Below the pieces are notes generated by a model. The model saw nothing but the letters and a program-made list of their open reading frames with translations, had not been told where the DNA came from and ran no database searches. The position numbers were made by a program, and so were the translations under genes. From the NCBI RefSeq assembly GCF_030272615.1, contig NC_081405.1, forward strand, positions 161,206,694-161,270,693: a stretch of DNA of 64,000 nucleotides, in the 5' to 3' direction. The stretch comes from Cryptomeria japonica (Eukaryota; Streptophyta; Pinopsida; Cupressales; Cupressaceae). Shown in pieces: positions 24,918-36,662 of this stretch (its first letter is position 1; each line of letters opens with the position of its first letter).

Positions 24918-24990
24918 GGTGAGAGACATGAGGTAGAGAGAATGAGAAGGAGAAAAGGGTGAGAGAATCAAAAAAGAGAGAAGTGTGAGG
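24125..24990. repeat. GA-rich polypurine tract with long (GA)n runs
   Basis: On the plus strand this is almost all purine. It contains GGGAGATTGGGAAAAGGAGA units at 24160-24310 and pure (GA)n runs near 24310-24368, 24450-24505, 24545-24611 and 24861-24911. A (TG)10 run at 24841-24860 directly precedes the last (AG)n run. Long Ser/Leu and Arg/Glu open frames here are translations of the repeat and are not genes. Confidence 0.95.
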
Positions 24991-25244
24991 GGGAGTGAGA
25001 TGAGATATAACTCAAGGAGGATAATTAGGGCTTAGAATAGACAAAGACGATGATGAGGAAGGAAGATGGGAGAGAGGAAAAAAAGAGATACATGCATGTA
25101 TACAAACATATATACATATATCTATATAAATATGTGTGTATATAACTATAGATATGCATATATACATACATAAACATATATTATATAGGTATGTCTAACA
25201 TATGTATAGTAAGTGATAAGTTTACACGCATACATTATTATGTC

Positions 25245-25460
25245 TTCATAACCCGTACGGGTTTTGGGAAACACAAAAAAATGTTTTTAGTTTTACATAA
25301 CCCGTACGGGTTTTGTGAAACACAAAAAAATGTTTTTAGTTTTACATAACCCGTACGGGTTTTGTGAAACACAAAAAAATGTTTTTAGTTTTACATAACC
25401 CGTACGGGTTATTTAGAACTGTGAATAGTACTTTTTGTTTTTCAAAACCCGTGCGGGTTT
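25245..25460. repeat. 49-bp palindromic tandem repeat, right block (five copies)
   Basis: CCCGTACGGG occurs at 25252, 25301, 25350 and 25399, and CCCGTGCGGG at 25448, with an exact 49-bp period. Spacer sequence between copies (AAACACAAAAAAATGTTTTT) is nearly identical in the middle copies and is itself weakly palindromic. The block continues the array interrupted at 24130. Confidence 0.93.
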
Positions 25461-27934
25461 TGGCTTGGTAAGAGGGTTGGAAAATGACCCTAAGGCTTGC
25501 AAGCCCATTTCCCCCCCATTTTTGTTCCTTTACACGTTTTTTCATCCTCCAACATGATTTCTCGACTTCGTCGTCACCAGGTTTACAAATGATCAAGTAG
25601 GTATCTCTAAAATTACCACCATAATTTCACACATCTTCTCAGTTTTTTGACCATATAAATTTTTCTATTTTTGGACAACATTAGCATAGTAAACTTTAAT
25701 TTTCTTTATCAGTGCCTTGACAGTTCTCACAGACATATGTCTACCATTTTTTTTTAATAACTTTTGGTATACTTGACCAAATTCAAAATAAATTACATAT
25801 TATTGTTCTACACTAAAAAAAAAAAGTTTGCATTTTTTATTATTTGATGCAAGTTATGCCCAGCGCACGGACAAGTACCAAATTTTCAAGATGCAGTCAC
25901 TTCAAAAAATCATTAAAAAAAAAATAATCAATAAAAAATTACAAAAAAATGCACAACTTATAGATCTCACTCTTGCCTATCATCCTACCAAAGGGTTTCA
26001 CAAAATACTAAATATAACTATATATTTTGTGTAGCGCACGAAAGCAGCTATGTTATGTTTTTCTGAAAAAATCAGGGACAGTTTTTCATGCATGAAATTT
26101 TTGGCCTTCTTAATCTTATCCAATTTTTTTAAAAAATAGTAGTTTAGAAACTAGATTCAGAGTACTACAATTCTTATTCTTTTCTCAACTCCTAGTTTTG
26201 AGTGCATGACCTTCAAATATCTCTTTGAAGTTCAGGTTTACCTGTTTTTCAGAAGAAAAAAAAGTGGCCACTTATACCCCCCTTTTTGTTCACCATCTTG
26301 GTGCACTTACCCTTAAGTTCATTATGAACTATGTTGAGTCCCATGGTTGTTAGGTTTCAACCTAGGTCTTGAGTGAGAGTTGGAACCCCATGTCATCTCC
26401 TAGCACGGGGGGTGGTTCTTATTTGGTTCCACATGGTCGGGTGTTTTGATGCCTTCTTCCATTGGGACATTCTTCTTCATGGATGTTAGCGTGTGTGGAT
26501 TGGATTCTTGGATTCTTCATTATGTGGATATTCTTTGGAGCTGATTTCTATGTACTTGGAATAGAAAATATTTTTTCATGATGATTTGTATTTGTAGATG
26601 AGATTATGTGCCCCTAAGTTATGTATCCTCATGTATTTGTTTATGTAATTGAAAGGGAATATGATGTAGTAGTTTAGGAGGAGTTCTCATTGTATATTCA
26701 TTGATGCATTGGATACTCGTTTATGTAATGTTAGAGTATAGTTTGATGTGAAAGAAAGAGATAGTATTTGTATGTTTCTATTGTGTGAAATTGTAAGATG
26801 GAATTGTATGTATGACCTTAAGGAAAATTTAAAATGAGAGATTAGTAGTTGTTGTTATAGACTTTGTTTAAGTAATGGAAATCATTTAGGTGTGATGGAT
26901 TATGTTTCTTAGGAGATTGAGCTTCTTGTCTTAGAGATTTGTAGTGAAACTTAAAGGATATTCTAGTCCTTTTAAAGAGAATGGTTATATTATCCATGTT
27001 GCTTTTATGATGAATGAAAGAATAGATATTAGGAGTATTTGATTTGGTAGTTTCTAAGAGAATCTAAAGAGTATGTTATGTGACTAAGTTATGCATATGT
27101 GCTAAGAATTTATCATAGTTGTATGGAAAGTAAATGAATAGATGGATAATAGAATATGATGTTCTAAGATGAATATGAGATGTGTTAAGATTTTGTCAAG
27201 TAGTGATGTTGAGATACTCTAGGGAATGGATTTGCATTGTATGAGTTTATATAGAGTTATGTTAATGGTTAAATGGTTATTCTGTTTGCGTAATATGATT
27301 TTATGGTTATTTTCTTGTTGATTTATGTATTCATGTATATAGTTAACGATGCATTGATGAATAATGGTAGTAATGTTGCATTAATAAATACTAGTAATAG
27401 CATAGTTGTAATGGTTATCTTAAAAGAAAAGAAAAAAATATCTCTTTTGTTAGTAGATTTTGGTTTATTTCTCTAGGGTATTTTGGCGAGATTACATTAA
27501 CTATTCTTATAATGATGATTTGATGAATCTTAATTGGTAAATTGATGACTGCACAGTTAACGTTATGACATGATGTTTTACTTTTGTCAATGAATTATGA
27601 AATTTCAGAACATGACAAAGATTTTGATCTAATTGATTTAATTGGCCAAGTGTGTGTGCAAGAGATTGTTGTCCTCCACGAAGGGAGGGAAAGTATCATC
27701 AGGTCAGGAGATAAAGGGAAGAAAGAACTCATGCCTTTTGAAACTCTAACCTTGATCCAGGTAGACTTAGGATTGACCTTGTCAAATCTTGTTGGTCGCC
27801 ACGTCAAGTAACCCTAGTTGGTCGTGTAGAGATTTTAGGGTTCACAACCCTAGGTTTTTGAGTGCGTTTCGAGGTAACTCATTATTATTATTTTAAGAAA
27901 TTTTTAATTAATTATTTAAATTCCATAGAAGCTC

Positions 27935-27941
<7 letters not shown>
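25461..27941. other. Non-coding, AT-rich interval
   Basis: No frame here resembles a known protein. The 75-codon plus-strand frame at 27584-27811 starts MSMNYEISEHDKDF, has no motif, and its antisense frame is equally long, so I do not call it a gene. Homopolymer T and A runs are common around 25750-25930. Confidence 0.55.

Positions 27942-28016
<75 letters not shown>
27942..28016. repeat. (TA)n microsatellite, about 75 bp
   Basis: An uninterrupted TA run, which will be length-variable. It continues directly into the left arm of the inverted repeat at 28013-28064. Confidence 0.97.
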
Positions 28017-28017
<1 letters not shown>

Positions 28018-28064
28018 GTACTCTCATATATCTTATGCATAACATGAATATGAGAGTACGTATA
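28013..28064. other. Perfect 17-bp inverted repeat with 18-nt loop
   Basis: TATACGTACTCTCATAT at 28013-28029 is the exact reverse complement of 28048-28064. The stem abuts the (TA)n run. It could extrude as a cruciform or be a remnant of a short foldback element. Confidence 0.85.
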
Positions 28065-30892
28065 CCTAATGGTATATGTGCCCCATAAGTGTGCATACAT
28101 AAGGCATATATATTAATATATTAATATATTACACAAAACTCTTGAAAAGGTTAAGTAACCTTAAAAATAAAAGAAATGGAAAAAACCTTATTATTTAAAA
28201 AAATTAATATAAAAAAAAAATTAACCTTAAGCCAACTATGTTTGGCGAATATTATAAATGGGGTGTGGTAAGGAAGGAGGCCTTTATATTTTAATAAATT
28301 TTGAAATTTCCTTAAGCTACCAAATGTATTATGGGGCATAAAGCAAGGAAGCGAATGAAACAACAATCTATGTTTAATCCTTATATATTAATGCACATTA
28401 TATACCATGCCTTGTATTTTATCGAGCAATAAAGGAAGATGGTTTGTTTTAAAAAAAAAACACATAATCCTTTTCATTTCAAGAAATTGATATGTTATAT
28501 CGACTTTTGCATTATGAGATATTTTTTTAGAAACTTCGAATGGGAGAGGGCTTTTTGGCGTGATTGGAATCTTCACGGAGAAGGAAGAACCATCACATTT
28601 TGGGTGTGAGGATTGCTGAAAAGAAACTCCCGTGAATGGGAGAATTAGGGCGCAATGAGGAGGAAAACCATTTTGGGGAATATATCAAGGGGTTTATGCC
28701 TAGAAAGAATCATCATTACATGGTTTTTCAGCAGGAAGAAGAAGACATTCTCTCTGAAATTTTTCATTTTTTTGTTCTGCGTTTCAAGAACTGAAGGTTT
28801 TTTCCAAGAGGAAGGGTATTGGAGGACATTATTCAAATGTTTCTCTTCTTAATATAGGTCATGTATTATCTCAAAACCTAGCTACTGGTATTTGTTCTAT
28901 TTCTTCATTTAGAATTGAATATTTTTTATTCAAATTGTGTGCAATAAGAGAAATATTTAAGTCTGAGCAATACGTAAGGCAATGGGTATATTGGTTCCTA
29001 TTTAGGAAAAGAGAGGAATGGAAATGTGTTTAATCTCTGCTTCCTGTATTATGAAAAGGAAGAGTAATTTCTGAAATTTCTGCATTACTAGTTAGGGAAG
29101 AATATTAAAAAGTCTAAAGAAAATTATATTTCTCTACAATCAAACATATCCCTGATATATTCAGATTTTTATATATACGTACATGTATATCAGTGTACCT
29201 ATATATATATATATATTTATTTATGTGTATGTATAAGCATAATTGAAGGCCATTTGGGTGAATGATTGTATGTATTTAATAGCATTTCTTTTATAAACAA
29301 AAGGACATACCAGACAGTTCTAGAATATTGTGTCTTTTCTAAGATAACTAGTAGGGTTTGGGGATTCTTCAAATTGAAAAGAAGCATACTCACTGTTTGG
29401 GTAAATGATTGTTATAGACCCTTCTCACTAGCTTATTCTCTATAACAACAATCATTTGATGTTTTTTATTTTTATTTTTAAAAGGATAAAGTCTGAATCT
29501 CTTAAAAGGAGCAGTACATCCTAATTGGTTATAATAAATAGATGGTTGTTAGCTTAAATAATTTAAAGAACCCAAACAAGTATAGGTAGATGAATTTATA
29601 TATACATACTTATACATATACAAAACTATATATATATATCTGTGTGTGTGTGTGTGTGTGCATGCATGTGTGTGCATATATAAGCATGTATGTATAATAC
29701 TCTATACCAGTATGTGTAAATTATATGGATTATTTAACCCATAGTCAACATAATAAGCTGGAAATAGATATGCAAGCAATATTCCTTAGATTTAGAGCAG
29801 ATGCCTGTCCAAGTCTTGTGTTGAGAAGACTTCTGTCCTCTTAATTGAGCATTTTAATATTTGTCTAATTCTGAAGTAACACCAAAACAACAAAATCAGA
29901 TGACCTAACTAATTGAGATTATCATCTCTGGACTATGAAATAAACTAGCACCCTAGCCTAGGAAGGTACTGGATAGAAGGGCACTGTTATACTTCGATGC
30001 AGATAGCATCACCATTGAGAGATTACTCTCAAGATACTTGGACAATAAAGACATGTCAGGCATGGTTTATATTCCATACTTATGAGTTGGATGTACAATT
30101 GGAGGCTCTTATGCCCCCTATTTTCTCATGCCAGAGATTTAGTTGTACCATCACAAATAATTGCAATCTATAATGAGAAGAAATAAACAGTAACTGTAAG
30201 AGTAATAGAGTTGTTAACAAATGAAAGTTAAACATATATTTGGTCATAGTTCCTATATGAGTTCAGTCGAACCCATTTGACCTTAGATCCATGCCAAGAA
30301 GGATGGTGATAATTGACAACGCGTTAATTCGTGATTGCAGTGTTAAACCTTGGCCAAGGTGGTGTTGCATATTGCATGCAACCATCTAATCATTAGAACC
30401 AGATACACCTCTAGTCAGGAGCATCATACTAGTAGGGAGTTACGATTAGTGTATGAACAACTATTGCATGTAGGTCCTAAACACCAAGTCTCAGATGGCA
30501 TTGAGTTCCACTTCTTGTTACCTCCCTGCGAAGGGTTGGTCCAATCCAGTTGGATATGGAATGGGGGACTAGATAATTTATGATTGAGCAAAAAAGCGCT
30601 TTGATCATACTTTCCCTCCTCACTAGTAACTTGGTAAAGTTATGAAATTCAAAATGTTAGCATAAGATGAAATGTACTCTTTAAACCCTCTCTCTTTCAT
30701 TTAATGCAATGTTAGTTATTTTCTTATCTTATGTTTATGTTTAGTTTAGAACAATGTAATTATTTTCAGATATTGTTTATCTCGTTCAAAAAAAAATCTC
30801 TTCCTTTATATGTTATGTTGCAATGTTCAAGTTAATGGTTATATTCGTTTCAGCATGTTACTTTATGTTTAAATTCTTTATGTCATTATAGC
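28065..30892. other. Non-coding interval with microsatellites
   Basis: No supported gene. Frames at 28151-28852 and 30350-30583 are short, motif-free and overlapped by antisense frames. A TATATATCTGTGTGTGTGTG-type mixed microsatellite lies at 29620-29680 and shorter TA tracts near 29200. The interval ends where a truncated copia LTR begins. Confidence 0.55.
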
Positions 30893-31575
30893 ATGTTACA
30901 AGATTACAATATACTTGCAGAGCAAGCTCTTTATAGGAGTACCACCAATCAAATATTTAGAGGTAACTCAATGGCCATAACTCTTACACGTAACCTCTAT
31001 CTCATGCACCTCATATATAAGAGATACAATACAAGAAACTGTCAAACAATATTACAAAACCATTGGCTAAAACCACCTGATAAAGTAGAACCGACCTTAT
31101 CTCTATTCTAGATGCCCTATGACATGTCAAAACACACATCAACAAGTGTTCCTCTTTTTACAGCTCATTTATGTGTCTTATGCATTTTATATTACCTATT
31201 TCATGAGTCCAACTTCCAGAGGCCATAACTTGTGAACCAGGTGATTGATTGACGAACTGTTTGATGCATTGAAAAACATGAAAAGTACTCTATCATCTTG
31301 TAACCCGCTACACCAATTACACCCACTTTTTAGGGCATTTCAGAGGGTCTAAATTCCTTAAAATTAAATTTAAACCTTTCATCACACCCTCAAAAAACAA
31401 AAAACTTTAATATCTTCAAAATTAGTTATGACCTTGCGACGAAAATTAGCCAATATGCTTATCTAGCCAATCTAAATCTTTGGAGAGAATTTTGTGTCAT
31501 TTTGTGCTCAAACAAAAAAATAATATAAATAGTAACCTCATGTAAATGCAAGGTCGAGACACCATTTTCCCAACA
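30893..31575 (-). repeat. Truncated 3' LTR of the Tork-like copia element
   Basis: The copy aligns with 35985-36662 and ends at the same TTTTCCCAACA. The sequence left of 30893 has no match to the other LTR, which marks a deletion or an old break. Confidence 0.9.
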
Positions 31576-31590
31576 TTCTCCCATTTGTTG
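31576..31590 (-). other. Polypurine tract of the Tork-like copia element
   Basis: The minus strand reads CAACAAATGGGAGAA immediately before the 3' LTR. Confidence 0.8.
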
Positions 31591-31629
31591 AACACCTTGC
31601 AAGAGAAAAGGGATTATCAACACAATAAA

Positions 31630-34600
31630 TTAATTGCTAGGGGCCATGAGACCCATAAAATCTGAAAACATAGCCTTAGTTAAAGAATTTGCAACATTAA
31701 TCAAAGTCTCTACCCTAACTAGCTTCAAATTGACATATTTGAATATATCTCTAACAAAATGATACTGAGCATCAATGTGTTTGGTCCAGGCATGAAATGT
31801 TGGGTTACTTAACTAGGCAAATCACACTCTAACTATCACAATTATTTTTCACTACACTTTGTTTTATTCCAATATCTGAATGTAGTCTCTTAATCCAAAT
31901 GGTTTCTTTACAAGCATGAGTAGCTATCATATACTTCGCTTTTGTAGTGGACAAAGCAACAACAACCTGTTGCTTACTCATCCTACTAATTGCACCACCA
32001 AATAAAATAAACACATAAACACTGGTGGATCTTCTGCTATCAATATCACTTGCCCAGTCTGAATCCACATAACCATGAACATCAAGGGAAATCACGTCTT
32101 CAACCAAATTAACATGATAAAATAAAGAATACTCTGAGGTACCCTTCAAATATCTGAAGACTCTTTTGATTGCATCCCAATGAACTCTACCAGGATTAGA
32201 CATATATCTGGAAAGAACTCCGACTGCTTGGGCAATGTCTAATCTAGTACAGACCATATCATACATCAAAATTCTAGCCGCACTATAGTAAGACACTCTA
32301 CTCATGTCTTCCATCTCTGATGGAGATGTAGGACAATCTGAAACAAATAATTTTGTTCCAATTGTAAAGGGAACACACAATGGTCTACAATATTGCATGT
32401 TGAACCTCCGTAAAAATGAATTCACATACTTACTCTGGCCTAGCCATAGCTTTCTATTTACTTTATCTCTTCTAATTTTTACCCCAAGAATGTGTTTCGC
32501 TGCACCAAGATCCTTCATTTAAAATTTAGTAGCAAGCTAAGACTTTAGTTCTGAAATCGCACCTTTCCCTTTACTAATGAATAACATATCATCAACATAT
32601 AATGAAATGTATAAGAAATAATCACCATCAGATATATAATAAACATGCAATGATCTCATTTAGAATGTTCAAATCCCAAACTCAACACATATGTATCAAA
32701 TTTCTAGCACCACATCCTAGGACTCTGTTTGAGGCCATACAAGGATTTCTTCAATTTACAGACCAAATTACTTTTACCTTTTACCACATAGTTTTTTGGT
32801 TGTGTGTCATATAGTTTTCTGGTTGTGTCATATAAATATCCTCCTCCAAATCACCATTAAGGAAAGTAGTTTTCACATCCATTTTCTCAGCCTCTAAATC
32901 ATAAACAACAACAATAGAAAGAAAAAATATAATGGATGCCATTTTTGCAACAGGAGAAAATATCTCACCATAATCAACACCCTCAACTTGAGAGTAGCCT
33001 TTTTCAACCAACCTTGATTTATACTTCTTATTTCCTCCATCTGAACCAATCTTTTTCTTGAACACCCTTTTACAACCAACATGTTTCCATCCTTCAGGAA
33101 ATGGTACAAGATCCCATGTGTCATTATTTTTCAAAGATGCCATTTCTTCTTCCATTGCAATCTTCTAGGATTCTACATCATTCATACATAATGCCTCTTC
33201 TATAGATCTAAGTTCATCCACATTAGTATTTAAAGAAAAAAATCATTTCTAATCATCAGGTGAATACCTTTCATGTGGTCGTCTATGTCTTGTAGACCTT
33301 TAAACAAGCTAAGTTATAGGTTCTTCCTCCTCTTCTAAAGATTCAGAGCTACATGAGCTCTCCTCGGTACTTCTTGCCTATCAAGTGATGTCGATTCAAC
33401 TCTTTCAGGAGTAGAAGTGAATTGAATCACATCTTTCTATTTAGTTTGTTTCGGTTGCAATGTAATAGAAGGAGACTTAATTTCTCTAAAAATAACACTT
33501 CTAATATGAATTACCTTTTGTGCAACAGGGTCCCAAAGCTTGTATCCTTTCATGTCATAACGGTAATTGATGAAGATACATTTCATAGCCTTGTTCTCCA
33601 ATGTTGTTCACTTCTCCTTTGGCACATGTGCATATGCCTCACAATTAAAAACTCTAAGATGTTTCAATGAAGGCTTATGACTTGACCATGCTTCCATAGG
33701 AGTTTTATCAACAAGAGTTAATGTAGGAGACCTGTTAATCAGGTAGCAAGTAGTGACAACAAATTTAACCCAAAACTTTTGTTCTAGGCTAGCAAAACTT
33801 AACATACTCCTATCCTTCTCCATCAGTGTCTTGTTCATTCTTTCTGCAACTCCATTTTGTTGTGGAGAATACAATGTTGCCTCCTATCTATTGATGCCAC
33901 AGTCTTTACAGAATCTATCAAAATCATTAGAGTAAAATTCACCTCCATTATTGGTTCTCAAACATTTAATTTTCTTTCCAGACTTCAAGTCAACCATTTC
34001 TTTAAATTCTTTAAAACAACTGAAAACTTTAGATTCACTCTTTAAAAAGTATACCCATGTCCTTCTATTAAAACCATCAATAAATTAAACATAATATGTG
34101 GATTTTCCAATGGAAGGAACATCTACAGGACCAAAAACATCAGAATGAATAAGATCCAAAACACCATAAGATTTATGAGAACTCGAGTAAAACTGAACGT
34201 GGTTTTGTTTTCCATAAATGCAATGCTCACAGAAATAAAAGTCAAGATTACAATTATTCAATCCTTTAACAAGGTTTTTATTTTTCAAGGTCCTTAGACC
34301 CTTTTATCCAATGTGGCCAAGCCTCTGGTGCCATAACAAAGTCTTCTCCACAGGTGAATTTTCTTTAGAAGAAAGAGCATACTTAGGTACTCAAAAGTCA
34401 TGTACATTTGCTAAAGGTGAAACCCTCAAATCTTCTGACAAAGTATCCATAGATTTACTTTTTATTGAAGTGCTATTACACTCAACAATGTATGCCTCTA
34501 GCTTATACAAAGTGTCAAACCCGACACCTCTAGAAATCACCATAGCACCCTTAATCATCTTACATCCTGCATTAGAAAAGACTACCTGCACACTCGCATC

Positions 34601-35643
34601 TATTAGTTTGCTCATAGATAATAAATTTAGTTTTAATCCAAGGATATGCAACACACCGCTAATCCTTTTTATTCTACCATCAAGAAACCTGATTCTAACT
34701 TTACCATGACAAACAATGTCTAAATGTGAATCATCACCCAAGTACACCTTACTTCCATTAAATTCTTCATATTTAGAAAACTAATCTCTATTGGAAGTCA
34801 TATAAAAAGATGCACTTGAGTCAATTAACAATGCATCATTACCTGTATGAGTAGCCAAAGCTGCAATGAATGCATCACCATCTTCCTTCTTGGACTCAAA
34901 ATTACAATTGAATTTCATCTTTTTCTTCATTTCGTCTTTGCAGTCCTTACAGATGTAACCTGAATTACCACAATTCTAGTCAATGACTTTGGACTTTCCA
35001 AGAAATTTTGATCTCCCTTTGGATTTGGACTTAATGAGCTTCACATTCTTCTTGCCCTTTTCCATAGGTCTTCCACGAATAGTTAGGGCTTCCTTCAAAC
35101 TGATAGATACCTTCCTCTGCGTCTCTTCACCAAGTAGGGCACCCACCACATCTTCATAATTCAAAACAATAGAAGTACTACTGATAGCCATAATAAGAGA
35201 ATCCCACGAATCAGGTAAAGAACAAAGCAAGATTTGACATTTCTCCTCTTCGTCCATCTTAACACCAATCAATACCAATTGAACCACCAACATATTAAAT
35301 TCTTATAGGTGGTCTGTAACTCATCCACTCTCTTCTATTATCAAGGAATACAATTTCTTCCTCAAAAAAATTTGATTCAATAAATATTTTTCTTGATACA
35401 TTTCACCAGTTTTAGTCCATAACTTCTTTGTAGAGTTCTCTTCATGGACATTGATCAGAATAGAGTCTGCCAAGCACAATCATACTGAGCAATCATAGTA
35501 GGATCTGTAGGTCTTGAGACATTTGCATCAACAACATCTCACAAATATCGATCTATTAGCAGATCTTTCATCTTGAACTTCCACATTTTAAAATTAATTC
35601 CATTAAATTTATCGACCTATATTCTTCCTGATGAACTTACCAT
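31630..35643 (-). pseudogene. Copia gag-pol polyprotein, heavily broken
   Basis: Gag begins at ATG 35643 (MVSSSGRI, then a TAG). It includes a copia-type gag region (CQILLCSLPDSWDSLIMAIS at 35200) and a damaged zinc knuckle. The protease motif is DSSAS where DSGAS or DTGAS is usual. Integrase shows LWHQRLGHIG and CEHCIYGKQ of the HHCC region. Its core has LIHSDVFGP, then LRTNNGGEF where LRTDNGGEF is usual, then NGVAERMNKT. RT keeps LYVDDMLFIS near 32600. RNase H keeps YVDSDWASD and ALSTTKAKY, and the frame resumes after a shift to end at 31630. There are more than fifteen stops and several frameshifts. Loss of catalytic residues in both protease and integrase shows the copy is dead at the protein level as well. 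Confidence 0.92.
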
Positions 35644-35752
35644 ATTAAATTTCTTGCAACAAGATCAAAAGTGTATTCTGCACCAACTCCTACTCAAATT
35701 TGGATTATTTCAAAAAAACCAACAACCCACAACTAAAACCAAAGGTGATCAG

Positions 35753-35764
35753 GCTCTAGTACCA
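35753..35764 (-). other. Primer-binding site of the Tork-like copia element
   Basis: The minus strand reads TGGTACTAGAGC, two bases inside the 5' LTR. It is a slightly changed form of the TGGTATCAGAGC site complementary to initiator methionine tRNA. Confidence 0.85.
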
Positions 35765-35766
35765 CT

Positions 35767-36662
35767 TGTAAGGAAGTTAAGTAGTGAAACAACTTCTTAC
35801 ACTAACCTTGAGAGGAGGGTAATGCAAAATTTTATATATCATTATAATAATTACATAAACTTAATAGAAATAGACATAATAACATGCATACCACAACACA
35901 ATGATCTACATGGGGAAATCCCTTTCAAGAGAAAAAACCCCACACTCCAAAAGCAACCTAATATATTATTTAGCAATCAATAACAAATTACAATATAATT
36001 GCAAACAAATCTCTTCATAGGAGTACTACCAATTAGAGATTCAGAGGCAACTCAATGACCATAAGACTCTTACACAACCTCTATCTCACACACCTCATAT
36101 ATAGGAGATACAATACAGGAAATTGTCAAACGATATTACAAAACCATGAGCTAAAACCACCCAATAAAGTAGACCCTACCTTATCTATATTCTAGATGCC
36201 CTATGATGTGTCAAAACACACATCAACACATGCTCCTCCCTTTTACAACTCATTTATGTGTCCAATGCATTTTATATTTCCCATTTTCAGGAGTCCAAAT
36301 TTCCAAAGGCCATAACTTGTGAACCGGGTGTCTAATTGACAAACCATTTGATGCATCAGAAAGCTTGCGAAGTGCTCTATCACCTCATAACCTATTATGC
36401 TAGTTACACCCACTTTTCAGGGTATTTTGAATGGTCTAAAATTCTCAAAATTAAATTTAAACCTTTCATTGTATCCTCCAAAAACAAAAACTTTAATATC
36501 TTCAAAACTAGCTATGATTTTGGGACAAAAATTTACCAGCATGCTTATCTAGACAACCTGAAGCTTTGGGGAGAATTTTGCACCATTTTGTGCTCAAACA
36601 AAAACTTACTATAAATAGTAACCTCATGTAAATGCAAGGTTAAGACACCATTTTCCCAACAA
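35767..36662 (-). repeat. 5' LTR of the Tork-like copia element
   Basis: This full 896-bp LTR begins TGTAAGGAAG and ends CCCAACA. On the plus strand its first 215 bp have no counterpart in the truncated partner. The next base after it belongs to LINE-like sequence. Confidence 0.9.

Larger units (their letters stand above)
30893..36662 (-). mobile_element. Ty1/copia LTR retrotransposon, Tork-like, 3' LTR truncated
   Basis: Sense is the minus strand. The order is 5' LTR (35767-36662), primer-binding site, gag, protease, integrase, RT, RNase H, polypurine tract and 3' LTR (30893-31575). Integrase before RT is the copia order. The 3' LTR lacks its outer 215 bp or so, so no target duplication can be read. 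LTRs differ by roughly 14% over a hand-compared 165-bp stretch, so this element is older than the Tat-like one. The Tork assignment rests on the RT/RNase H style (MKDLGAAKHILGVKI, YVDSDWASD). Confidence 0.9.

Noticed and set aside
24095-24971. Long open frames rich in Ser/Leu (minus) and Arg/Glu (plus), up to 200 codons
   Set aside because: They are translations of (GA)n and GGGA repeats, with no other sequence information.
27584-27811. Possible small gene of 75 codons
   Set aside because: No motif, no upstream promoter signal, and an equally long antisense frame at 27595-27807.
27862-28096. Open frames with long Tyr/Ile runs on both strands
   Set aside because: They translate the (TA)n microsatellite.
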